DNA of 22,629 nt, from positions 77,501 to 100,129 of the forward strand of contig JAQGDQ010000438.1 of the NCBI GenBank assembly GCA_030141605.1. The letters are read 5' to 3'. The notes under the pieces are model-generated. The model was not told the DNA's origin and did not search any database. It worked only from the letters and a program-made list of their open reading frames with translations. Below are positions 10,554 through 18,770 of the stretch, piece after piece (position 1 is the stretch's first letter; every line of letters starts with the position of its first letter). This stretch comes from Tubiluchus corallicola (Eukaryota > Priapulida > Priapulimorpha > Priapulimorphida > Tubiluchidae). The translations under genes and the position numbers were made by a program.

Positions 10554-11048
10554 TGTTCTATAGGTTTTACATGTCAAATGTAGACACAGGAAAGTTCAAA
10601 TGTGACTTAGGTAAGTCAAATGTAGACATAGGAATTTCGAATGTGACTTAGGTAAGTCAAATGTAGATGCATTACTTTGAATAAATCGCTAATTAAGTTA
10701 TTTAAGTGCAAATTAGAAAAAAGATAAATTACAGATAATGCATCTATTAGTAGACCTATAACGTTGTTATTTTAACTTAAGAGCAATTATTTAATTGAAA
10801 TTAAAGAAGATTAGATTTAACATCCTTAAGCTTTACCACCTATCCACATTTGAGATACCAATATCACATTTGACTTGACATGTGTCTACATTTGACTTAC
10901 CAAAAACGCTTAAGATTTCTTGAAAACCATTGTTAACACATTTGAACTAGCTAAGTCTACATTTGAGTTACCAAGACAGATTTGAATTACCTAAATCTAC
11001 ATTTGAGTTAACGTAGGTCTACATTTGACATGTAAAACCTATAGAACA
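10554..11048. mobile_element. MITE with ~20-bp subterminal repeats (copy A, complete)
   Basis: Perfect 32-bp terminal inverted repeats: the left end TGTTCTATAGGTTTTACATG continues to AAATGTAGAC (10554-10585), and the mirror image is at 11017-11048. The arms are built of tandem ~20-21-bp units alternating TCTACATTTGA and TCACATTTGA: about five in the left arm, and about eight in the right arm with one spacer. The middle (10741-10840) is AT-rich and non-coding. Copy B at 6690-6925 is the same family in one orientation. No transposase is present. Repeated subterminal motifs are typical transposase-binding arrays in hAT- and CACTA-type elements, but I cannot assign the superfamily. Confidence 0.85.
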
Positions 11049-11401
11049 CACGAATAGCCAAATAAAAATATTTCCTAAAGTGTGTATGGTGTGAAGTTGA
11101 AACGGACGTTACACTTGCTGATTTCATGTAATCCATAGACTGCTGCACAGCTGTACTTTTAATTCTGTGATTTCTCTAAATCAAATTCATTTTGGTCTCA
11201 TTCGAGGTCAGAAGGTCGCAATGTTATGTTTCCTACTTCCCTAGAATCCCCCCAGGAATGCTGCGATCTTGGTGTACAGCTTAAAAACTCACGTTGTGTC
11301 CATTACACGCATCAAAAGAAGCAATATGGCAGCCCCTTACCTGCAACTCAACATGGAACAACATTACCGGCAACTCAACATGGAACAACAATGTACAGGT
11401 A
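11049..11401. other. Spacer with a possible short first exon
   Basis: No established gene. An ATG at 11326 opens 24 codons and reaches a donor-like CAG|GTAATA at 11398; it contains a near-perfect 24-bp duplication (CAACTCAACATGGAACAACA). Discussed in the findings as a weak candidate. Confidence 0.25.
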
Positions 11402-11823
11402 ATAGGTGGAACTTGTTATGTACACACGTCTCTGTTACATTTAAAATTTGACTTATAATTATACTGCTACCTTTTACTGACATTCTGGCTTTTTCTCGAC
11501 TCAATATTGGACCAACAATAATAAACGGTTGTAATGTGCACGCTCAAACCAAAGTTGCGTTCCCATATCTATGTTAGTTTATTCTGCAAAATACAAATTT
11601 TCTGTAGTCTTCAATTACTACATCTACAAATCTACTGAAATAAGTGCAAGAAAATAAGTGCTACAGATTACTACGTTACACTAAAAAGCTAAAATGCATA
11701 CATACATTGTTGGTCCAATATTGAGTCGAGAAAAAGCCAGAATGTCAGTAAAAGGTAGCAGTATAATTATAAGTCAAATTTTAAATGTAACAGAGGCGTG
11801 TGTACATAACAAGTTCCACCTAT
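11402..11823. mobile_element. MITE with 118-bp terminal inverted repeats
   Basis: 11402-11519 and 11706-11823 are reverse complements over 118 bp with one mismatch (CACACGTCTCTG versus CACACGCCTCTG). A 186-bp loop separates them and contains no transposase. The ends read ATAGGTGGAACTTGTTATG. TA at the boundary of both arms would fit a TA target duplication, as for Tc1/mariner-like elements, but TA is self-complementary so this is ambiguous. Near-identical arms indicate recent insertion or gene conversion. The RNA would form a long hairpin. Confidence 0.9.
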
Positions 11824-12610
11824 ATATTGTCAGAGTGGAAAAAGTAGTCTAGCTTGTTGAACTACAGTCTAATATATTGTGGCTTCTAATGCATATACTA
11901 CCTTGAGAAGGGGTAATGGACCAAAACATTTGTACCTGCAACACCTATACTGAGAATGCCTTTCAAAAGGAACACATTGTGGCAATATTGGCCACAAAAT
12001 CTGTTAAACAACAGAAGACAAATTCATCGTTTTATGATGTTAGCATTGAATTAAATGAATTGAAATTGATTGTGATATGAAATAACAATAGTAAGCACTG
12101 ATAGAATTAAAATCAAAGCAATCATTTACCACCTCTAACCGTTTGCTAAAATTGTCACTTTTGTTGCAGCCTTGTTTACAAGTTACGATGCCAGCGCTAT
12201 CGGTGGCAACAAAAGTAACTATAAGATGAGTTGCAATTGCTTGTCCTAATCCTAAAAGACCAACTTGTCTCTAAATTCTTCTTTTATCTTATTAGTAAAG
12301 CTTTGTTCTGGTTTCTCTTCACCTGGTAACCAGAGAAAGTGTGTTTATAACAGCTGACAAGATTTTAATAATAATTAAATAGACTAATTAACTGTAATTA
12401 ACAATGTATCTCCTTGAAATTCATGTTAAACAGTAAAACAATTAAAGCTGAACACGCAGGACACAGTTTTCTGTTTACTCACATACAGTATAACAATACA
12501 TATATAATCTTATAGCAACTAACAAGGGATGCAAGTGTGAAAATAAAACTTAATTATACCGTAGAGACTCCATGAAATAAACAAGGTATTATAGTTTACG
12601 TTCACATAAT
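11824..12610. other. Unannotated spacer with a possible short terminal exon
   Basis: Mostly AT-rich and non-coding. At 12170-12249 a short frame follows an acceptor-like CTTTTGTTGCAG and ends in TAA; see the findings. Plus-strand AATAAA motifs occur at about 12542 and 12575. Confidence 0.25.
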
Positions 12611-12640
12611 ACAGGGTGTCTCAAAAGTCACTATACACTT
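12611..12640 (+). mobile_element. Possible transposon terminus (ACAGGGTGTC-type)
   Basis: ACAGGGTGTCTCAAAAGTCA resembles ends of DNA transposons common in invertebrates. No matching inverted end was found in the window, so it may be a truncated copy whose body extends towards the hAT-like element at 12967. Confidence 0.25.
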
Positions 12641-12966
12641 TCATTGCTAAATTTCTTTTTAAACTTTTTCCTCTCTCTGTAAGAATCAGAAGGGACCCTT
12701 GGTAATTCTTTTTTTAATTTCTTTTTCGACTGGAACTCCGTTGCTATGGCGACGGCAGTAACGGTAAAAATCAGTCTGACGAAAACTCAACGAAAATTCA
12801 GAGCACAATATGCACCACGCTAGTCCCCGCTATTAACAATGCAGTTTTTTAACATAGTACAAGGTCCCTTCTTCATACGCTGAGAGAGACCTCAGTGCAA
12901 GATATCCGACTTACCATGCATTGGATTGGTGTTTGAACTCCCTGAGCCTACTAGGCAGTCGGAATA

Positions 12967-13551
12967 TAGGGGTGAGCATCGAACGTTCGAATCGAGTTTT
13001 TTTACTTCGAATTCGATTCGAACCCAAAATTATATTTTCGAATAATTCAGCACTTCAACCACATATGTTCGCTATCATTAAAATGATTGAAATATCACTT
13101 GCAATTTAGCACAATTTAGCCGTGATTTCTGTGCACAATTTTTAAACAAATTATTTGTGGTTTTACTGTAGAACAAAATCGAGTAATATGCACGATCTTT
13201 GTAAAACCAGTTTTTACTGGTGGTTTGAAAATCTTTCAATCTCATTTCGAATTCGAAATACTGAAATTCGGTTGAATTCGAATTCGAAAGTCACAAATGT
13301 ATATAGTCTATTATAATTTGCGTGTAATATTATAATGTATATTTTTGTTTTAAATTTCTGTGCAAGGTAGTTTTTAGTTTGCACTGGACGCATTTGCCTT
13401 TAACAGTTGTGTGAATTTTATTCTCATGCTGCGATGTTCTTTTATGCTTTTATAGTTGTGAATATCGATTTTTTATGGCAAATAAAGATTATTCTCTATA
13501 TAAATTCGATTTGATTCGAATTCGCTTTCTGGAAGAGAATGCTCACCCCTA
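12967..13551. mobile_element. hAT-like non-autonomous element
   Basis: Terminal inverted repeats TAGGGGTGAGCAT (12967-12979) and ATGCTCACCCCTA (13539-13551). The subterminal regions are filled with TTCGAATTCGAA-type palindromic motifs at both ends and near 13245-13290. (T/C)AGGGGTG ends are characteristic of hAT elements. The expected 8-bp target duplication is not visible (TCGGAATA versus CTTTTCAA), so ends may be worn or shifted. The interior has no transposase. Confidence 0.7.
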
Positions 13552-13840
13552 CTTTTCAACTTTTCACGTAAACAGCTAAAAGATTTGCTCCAGGGTTTTA
13601 GAGCCTCTGTGCTAACTTTGCTTTCTTTGTTAAAAATGTAGAAATGAAAAGTAGATCATGAATTCTGAGACACAGTGTGTAATTCAAGTAAAAATATCGT
13701 AACATTTAACTTTACGAACAACGAAAGTTTAAACATACATATTCCATCCCAGTTCAATATCAGTATAAAATGTGTAAATATGAAGTTATGAACAACGGTT
13801 TTATAATTGTTTTAATAATTTTGAAAACGATGCTTTAGTA

Positions 13841-14259
13841 CAGTAGGGAGGGCGGGGTAAGATGAGCACTTTTTTGGATTTTGCTGCAGATATTGTAGAT
13901 AAAACAACTAACAATATTAGTTTTATATAAACTATTAATATAGTGTTATTATGAAATTGAACACGTAGCTAGAACAATTACTTCTTGCACACATTTCTAC
14001 TAATGACCATCTGAAAAAGTCTTGTCAGACTGATCATCTTACCCCAAGAGTGGGGGGTATGTTGAACATGTACTTGGGGTAAGTTGATCAAACATTATGT
14101 GAGACAAATTTCTGAGAGGAAAAAGTATAAAATAATGAAAGAATATGCAGTGGAGTGGTTGCCTATTGTTTCATGGACCATCCGAAAGGCCTTATGGCGC
14201 CACTAGTTTAGGATGATCAACCTGCCCCACTGTTCAACTTACCCCGCAGTCCCCTACTA
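13841..14259. mobile_element. MITE with GGGGTAAG terminal and internal motifs
   Basis: Left end CAGTAGGGAGGGCGGGGTAA then GATGAGCA. The right end, reverse-complemented, is TAGTAGGGGACTGCGGGGTA then AGTTGAACA. The motif GGGGTAAG[A/T]TGA[T/G/A]CA occurs five times: at both ends, as an inverted/direct pair at about 14032-14046 and 14088-14102, and in a decayed copy near 14212-14227. No transposase frame is present. I see no clear target duplication. Confidence 0.75.
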
Positions 14260-14765
14260 CTATCCTCTTTCTATAATTCATCAAGCCAAAACTACAAAGG
14301 CAATTATAGTGATTTGACGTAACATTACTTTAGCATATGTGTGCACTTAAAATTTCAATTGCTATGAAAATTTTATAACAATTGAGAAATTTTAATGAAA
14401 CTTGCATATTTTAGTGCATGAAATACTATAATAACCAGCCAGTACAATGTACCTGTATTTTCATGCAGTGCAGAAAGTGTAGAGTCCACATTACTGCTAA
14501 TCTACTATTAGTTAAAACATATAAAAAAAATCTCTACATCCGGCTGGACTACACAAAATGCTGTTTGATAGATTTTTGGAGAAAGAAAAAGAAATATTTT
14601 AATTTGTTAAATTGAATAGATTAATTTTGTATTAATTATTGTGTTACGAAAACAGTAAGTCACAATAATTCAGTTCACAATCCTCGCTTTTCAAATCAAA
14701 GGTTCTTCATGAGTTTATGGCACACCCACCCACGTGTTTCTTAAAAGTTCTGTCATATATTACAG
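14260..14765. other. Unannotated spacer
   Basis: AT-rich, no recognisable gene. The frame at 14418-14615 has no conserved features. Confidence 0.4.
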
Positions 14766-15000
14766 GAATCATCCTGGTCCTAGCACGCAGGAATTTCACG
14801 TCTTGTCTCACGTGGATCGAAATCAACGTAATCCGAGCAACGGATCGATGTTAGCTGGATCTTTTGCCACGACCTTTGACCCCGAATTGTTCTTCAGACT
14901 CCCGTCTGTTCTACTTTGTTGTAACCGGTGCCGTTACTTCCGCCATTGTCTGCTGAACGAAGTAAAAGTCTGGGAGAAGGTTGCCCAGATTGCCGAGTAG
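14766..15000 (+). CDS. Candidate terminal exon, unrecognised protein
   Basis: An acceptor-like TCATATATTACAG is followed by an open frame of about 78 codons (phase 1) ending in TAG. The segment is clearly richer in G, C and CpG than its flanks, which is unusual here. The peptide has FDPELFFRLPSVLLCCNRCR near its middle and a Cys-rich patch, but I recognise no family. The minus strand also carries ATGGCGGAAGTAACG at about 14953, with a stop after 11 codons. It may be a real exon of an unknown gene, a relic of a mobile element, or chance. Confidence 0.2.
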
Positions 15001-15638
15001 AGTTATGCTGAAAAAGCGTAGCATCCGTAAAAAAGAATAAGAAAACATTTCATCAATTGAATAGGTTTCCTTTCTACGATTACACCGCCTAGGAAGTGTA
15101 AACGGCCGTGCTACCAGATGGTAGAGGCAAGCAGACAGTAAGGCAGACAATTAGTCAGGTAGGCATATCAGCAAACAGTAGACAAATAATCAAACTTATA
15201 TACAAGAACTTCAAACAGATTGAAATGCCTTAAACAAAGAACAGAAAACTATCAGCTATATACAGCGTTTCTATTTTCTTGCTCAAGTAACACGTTTGGA
15301 TTGTTTTTACGTTTTTATGTTTTGCTTTAAAGCCTTTTGAAACTTAAGGCTTTCAAGAAAATCCTTTATTTACATAAAAAAATTCGTCTTTGAACTTGAT
15401 ACCACCTACGTTCTGCCTTACTGCTCACAAAACTTGAAAAATTTTAACTCCCATTTTAACTACAACGCCATTTTCACGTAATGATGTATGTGTGTTTCTG
15501 TGTTTACATGTATTTGTATGTATGTATGTATGTATACATATTTGAGCTTGTTTAGTTTGTTTATATTTACATCACTTTCTTCTTCTGCACTATTGATTGT
15601 ACATACACTTGCAAGGTGAGCATTCATGTATCTGTTTT
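15001..15638. other. Spacer with a short TATG microsatellite
   Basis: No gene recognised. 15515-15536 is a short (GTAT)n run. The minus-strand frame at 15460-15696 crosses this run and the LTR boundary and is not credible. Confidence 0.45.
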
Positions 15639-15685
15639 TGTTGTGGAGATCGCTGGCATCTATTAGAATTAAACAGAACATTGTA

Positions 15686-15751
15686 GAATGTTCCATTAGA
15701 ATAATCGTCTTACCTTGTAGAATGTTCTAGAAAGAAACGTCTAGAATGTTC
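15686..15751 (+). promoter_or_regulatory. Cluster of heat shock elements in the LTR U3
   Basis: GAAtgTTC occurs at 15686-15693, GAAtgTTCtaGAA (three alternating units, a canonical HSF site) at 15720-15732, and GAAtgTTC again at 15744-15751. The TATA box starts 11 bp after the last motif. The consensus HSF site is inverted nGAAn pentamers; the spacing within each cluster is exact. Confidence 0.75.
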
Positions 15752-15760
15752 CCTGGCACC

Positions 15761-15770
15761 CTATATAAGG
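15761..15770 (+). promoter_or_regulatory. TATA box of the LTR
   Basis: CTATATAAGG immediately downstream of the heat-shock motifs. Transcription would start near 15790, the U3/R border (inferred). Confidence 0.7.
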
Positions 15771-16098
15771 CGAAGCAGGCCGCTGACAGACACGCGCTGA
15801 TTCGCACGGACGTACACTTACACATTCTCTTGTATATCTGTATTTTCAGATACACTCAAACGTTTTCCAGATTTTCACGTTTAGTGTAATCATTTCGCGT
15901 TCCTTCATACTTTTGTGTTGTAGAATTCTCGCTTAATAAACTAGTTTAATTTGACGAAGTGTTTTCTGGTTTTCTCTACGAGCCTTCCGAGAGAAACAAA
16001 ACATAACAGTTTTTAAAACTGTCTAATCTAAATCAAGTAAACTGAGTTTAAACTAACTAACTGTCACGGAGGGCGATTAGCAGTATTACTAAAATGCA

Positions 16099-16242
16099 TT
16101 AAAGAAAAACTGATCTTACAGTATCGTTAGTATCAGCTGCTGAGTAAAACGTGGTCAGTGTCCGGCTTGCTCGTCTGGAATATCCACTAAAAGAATTTCC
16201 CATGCGAAAACGCATCCAGTGGTCATTTAATGTTTGACGAAC
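16099..16242 (-). CDS. Class B GPCR, last coding exon (C-terminal tail)
   Basis: On the minus strand a strong acceptor (TTTGTTTCCCCCAG) precedes 47 codons and a TAA. The exon begins VRQTLNDHWMRFRMG, which directly continues NGE at the end of the previous exon. NGEV plus a basic amphipathic stretch with W is the helix-8 region of secretin-family receptors, and an exon break between E and V is, to my knowledge, also found in vertebrate CRF receptor genes. The tail is Ser/Thr-rich (RRASRTLTTFYSAAD) and ends VRSVFL, whose last residues fit a class II PDZ ligand (hydrophobic-x-hydrophobic). A GTAAGATC inside the exon could act as a donor for an alternative tail. Little 3' UTR precedes the LTR at 16008. 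Confidence 0.85.
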   Translation of the reverse strand, partial: VRQTLNDHWMRFRMGNSFSGYSRRASRTLTTFYSAADTNDTVRSVFL

Positions 16243-16296
16243 CTGGGGGAAACAAAGCAAAATGGTGATTACTAAAATCTAAACTAATCAGTAATT

Positions 16297-17180
16297 AATG
16301 TTCCAGCTAATTCAGGACTCTGTTGCTCGTCTCATGTGAGCAATTATGAAACTAGAAATTATGACCACATTAAAGTTACGAATTCAATTTAGAATTCTTT
16401 GTATCACCTACAAAATACTACCGTATTTATTCGAGTATAACGCGCACCCCTAATTTTCGATTAAAAATCTGTATAAAATTTTGTTTGACTTTCTCGGCTC
16501 AGACCAAGCGTTGAACACGTGCGGCCATGATAAAAATCATTTATTGACAACGTAAAGTAAACAATGGTAACTGTGCAAATCATGCAATGCTTAACTCACG
16601 TTGCAGTGTGGGCGAGGCACCGTCTAGAAAAACCGTCTAGACGTTGCACCAACTGACAAAATCTGCTAATGAGTTATTGCACAAATAATGTATTGATACA
16701 TCTAAGCGTGTCTCCCAGCCCTCGTTTACAACGCGCACCCAAACTTTGAGTTCTTTTTAGGTAGAAAATTTTGCGCGTTATACTCGAATAAATACGGTAT
16801 ATGGTTTGGCACCTGCATATCTCTCAGATCTGTTGATACGTCATAACACAGATCGAACACTTCGTTCTAATGCTAATGAACAAATTAATTTACATTCGCC
16901 AATTGAAAATAAAATATTTTAGGCTGAAAAAAGACGACGATGTCACGTGTTCATTCTTTCCACAGGAAACCACTGCTCAACCAATCGCAGGTAATGTTAT
17001 GGGCTTCCTAGTGGAGGTCATAACATTACCTGTAGACTGATTGGTCTGGTGCCTACGAATAGAACTGTACAAATGCACTTTCACCTGTTCAGCTCAATAT
17101 TACGAAATTTAAATGTATTTTACTTTTTTAATGATGTAGTGCGCTGTATAAATAAATTTTACATTACATTGTATTTTACA
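16297..17180 (+). pseudogene. LINE (CR1/L2/Jockey-like) 3'-end relic, split by a MITE
   Basis: Upstream of the MITE the plus strand encodes LRIQFRILCITYKI; downstream it encodes YGLAPAYLSDLL, then RTLRSN and a stop at 16918-16920. This matches the RI-x-Y-K-x-L-x-x-x-x-K-A-L-x-G-L-A-P-x-Y-L signature near the C-terminus of many LINE reverse transcriptase ORFs. Further upstream SVARL and, in another frame, TRNYDHI match the conserved R-L...YDHITP region, so there are a stop, a frameshift and a deletion. The 3' end is AT-rich with AATAAATTTTACATTACATT at about 17153. It is dead, and antisense to the receptor gene. Confidence 0.75.
16421..16797. mobile_element. MITE with 26-bp perfect TIRs nested in the LINE
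   Basis: The ends are CCGTATTTATTCGAGTATAA continuing CGCGCA, and its exact reverse complement at 16772-16797. TA flanks each end (16419-16420 and 16798-16799). Removing the element and one TA restores the LINE reading frame, an in-sequence empty-site test that supports these ends and a TA target duplication (as in Tc1/mariner/pogo-type elements). AACGCGCACCC occurs again just inside the right end at about 16730. A 10-bp inverted pair CCGTCTAGA/CCGTCTAGA lies near 16620-16645. No transposase is present. Confidence 0.85.
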
Positions 17181-17432
17181 TTATGCAGTACTAGTACTCA
17201 TTTATAATCCTAATTTTAGGCTTATTCGCTAATAATGGAATACACAATTATTGATTTTTTGATACTAAACTTGGAGCAAAAGGAAGAAAACGAGAAACTA
17301 CCGTGCTTGAATCTCGATTTGAAAAATTGATCTGATTAGTTAGCAATTGCTCTAGCGTGAATAAACTAAGTTTAGAAAACGCTAAACTGGCTGATGAGGG
17401 CTAGAATTCTATTAAATTCCGTTATGATCAGA

Positions 17433-17510
17433 AGTGGCTGCGGCTTAGTGGTAATGACAGTGGATTCGTAATCTAGAGCTCACTGGTTCAAATCCATGTT
17501 CAGTTTTGGC
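17433..17510 (+). repeat. tRNA-like SINE head
   Basis: A-box-like GGCTTAGTGGTAA at about 17442 and a B-box GGTTCAAATCC at 17485-17495. GGATTCGTAATCT forms a near-complete anticodon arm with a CGT (Thr) anticodon position. Acceptor pairing is poor and no 3' processing T-run follows, so it is a degenerate tRNA or the head of a SINE. Confidence 0.45.
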
Positions 17511-18231
17511 ATTTTTGATATTGGAGAGAAGATATAGCTGAGAAAAAATTAAAGATTACTAATGTTTCTTAAATTAAACTGATAACATTAATGCCCACCA
17601 GTGTCTAAAAATCTTTTTATCTATATTCGGTAAAGGATAGCAGACTAGGTGACTTTATAGTCTTTTCGCTATCCTTTCTCTAGTTCTAGATCTATCTATA
17701 CATTTTAACCATTTTTCAAAACTTATTAGAGATTCTTTTATTAATCATGTTTTATTGTAATACTAACTTTAATATTAATTAAAAATAATAATATATTTTA
17801 AAATATATAAATAAGAGATAAATAAATTTAAATTGAAATTGAATTGAATGGTGATACGTATGTGTATCGCGACCTGATCTGTGTTTGGGCCTGAGTTCAC
17901 TGCTTGTTCTTGGGAGTTTATTTTACCATAATTATTCTAGCTGTCTGTCTCGAAGAGGGAACAGTATTCATACTTGAACCCGGAAGCCACAAACATCAGC
18001 ACTAAGCAGAGCCTGCCGTTGAATGCTGTTGCTAACAGATTTTAAAAAAAGTTCTATGCCATACTCTATGCCATACTCTATGCAAAACTCTTTCAAAGGT
18101 CAAATTTAACGTAAAAATAAGTTTTCTTTAATAAAAAAGCTAACCGGAACTAAAAATTGGCGCCGCTTTTATTAAATTTCATGACTTCCTTCCTAATGAA
18201 ATCGGCCTCGATGTTGCATTTTCCCTCCAAA
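17511..18231. other. Intronic spacer
   Basis: No gene recognised. 17632-17677 forms a 16-bp imperfect hairpin (AAAGGATAGC-AGACTA against TAGTCT-GCTATCCTTT). 17790-17850 is an AT-rich run ending in AAATTGAAATTGAATTGAAT, possibly the tail of a SINE or LINE. Confidence 0.4.
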
Positions 18232-18235
18232 CATT

Positions 18236-18390
18236 TTCATCATCATCATCATCATCAATGAATCACACGTCCAGGGACATAATTCTGCTCACCTCCCTAT
18301 GCCAGACCATCATCACCATCATCATCATCACCATCATCATCATCATCGTCATCATCGTCATCACCATCATCATCATCACCATCATCAATG
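18236..18390. repeat. (CAT)n / (ATG)n tail with a duplicated LINE 3' end
   Basis: Two CAT-rich runs (18236-18256 and about 18307-18386) sandwich a 49-bp segment (18257-18305) that is a one-mismatch copy of 18387-18435. On the minus strand each copy ends with codons for REVSRIMSLDV, a stop, then TTCATTGATGATG repeats. So each simple run is a LINE 3' tail. Confidence 0.9.
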
Positions 18391-18392
18391 AA

Positions 18393-18770
18393 TCACACGT
18401 CCAGGGACATGATTCTGCTCACCTCCCTATGCCAGGACTCCCTACACGCTGCAATGCCCCAAGTGCATTTATTTCTAAGGATCAATGCTGAAGTGTTTAA
18501 ATCTTTCTGTGCAAAATCTAAATATGTTAACATTTGTCCTCCTGCAGGTTTTTTAGCCGATTCTATAGCTTGTTGAAGAGCTATCTTTACTGGAATATCA
18601 TCAGGTAGTCTAAGCATATGCTCAATCCATCTTAAACGGCGTCTTTTTATTTTTCTTGTCCAAGGTTCTTCTATTTTTTCATATAGGTCTTTGTTTGAAA
18701 TTTTCTTTGGCCATCTAATACCCAAAATGTTTCGGTAATTTCGTTCGGTTTTGTTCGTGAAACGTCGGAA
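18393..18770 (-). pseudogene. RTE-like LINE C-terminal relic
   Basis: The minus-strand frame reads NYRNILGIRWPKKISNKDLY, then KIKRRRLRWIEHMLRLPDD, and ends WHREVSRIMSLDV and a stop. The order ILGI-W-x-x-x-ISN-x-x-LY / RRLRWIGH-x-LR-x-PDD / W-R is characteristic of the C-terminal part of RTE- and related LINE polyproteins. A very short 3' UTR that runs straight into a simple repeat tail is also typical of RTE elements. Coding similarity begins near 18770, so the copy is strongly 5'-truncated. It lies in the same orientation as the receptor gene, within its intron. Confidence 0.8.

Larger units (their letters stand above)
15639..16008 (+). mobile_element. Solo LTR of an LTR retrotransposon
   Basis: The 370-bp unit starts TGTTGTG and ends CATAACA, an imperfect terminal inverted repeat (6 of 7), and is flanked by the 5-bp direct repeat GTTTT (15634-15638 and 16009-16013). 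In between, in proper LTR order, are a U3 with heat-shock-element-like motifs (15686-15751), a TATA box (CTATATAAGG, 15761-15770) and AATAAA (15935-15940) about 170 bp further on, then a U5-like tail. No primer-binding site or internal sequence follows, so it is a solo LTR left by recombination. It points towards the 3' end of the class B receptor gene, whose stop codon is about 90 bp away on the other strand. Confidence 0.8.

Noticed and set aside
14911-15150. Minus-strand frame of 79 codons containing MAEVTAPVTTK
   Set aside because: No family similarity, stop directly after the start-like segment and no usable donor in frame.
15720-15960. Promoter and 5' region of a real hsp70 gene
   Set aside because: No HSP70 coding sequence follows; AATAAA, TG...CA ends and the duplication indicate an LTR.
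15682-16008. LTR starting at TGTAGAATG (15682 or 15716)
   Set aside because: No target duplication fits these starts, whereas 15639 gives GTTTT on both sides and better inverted ends.
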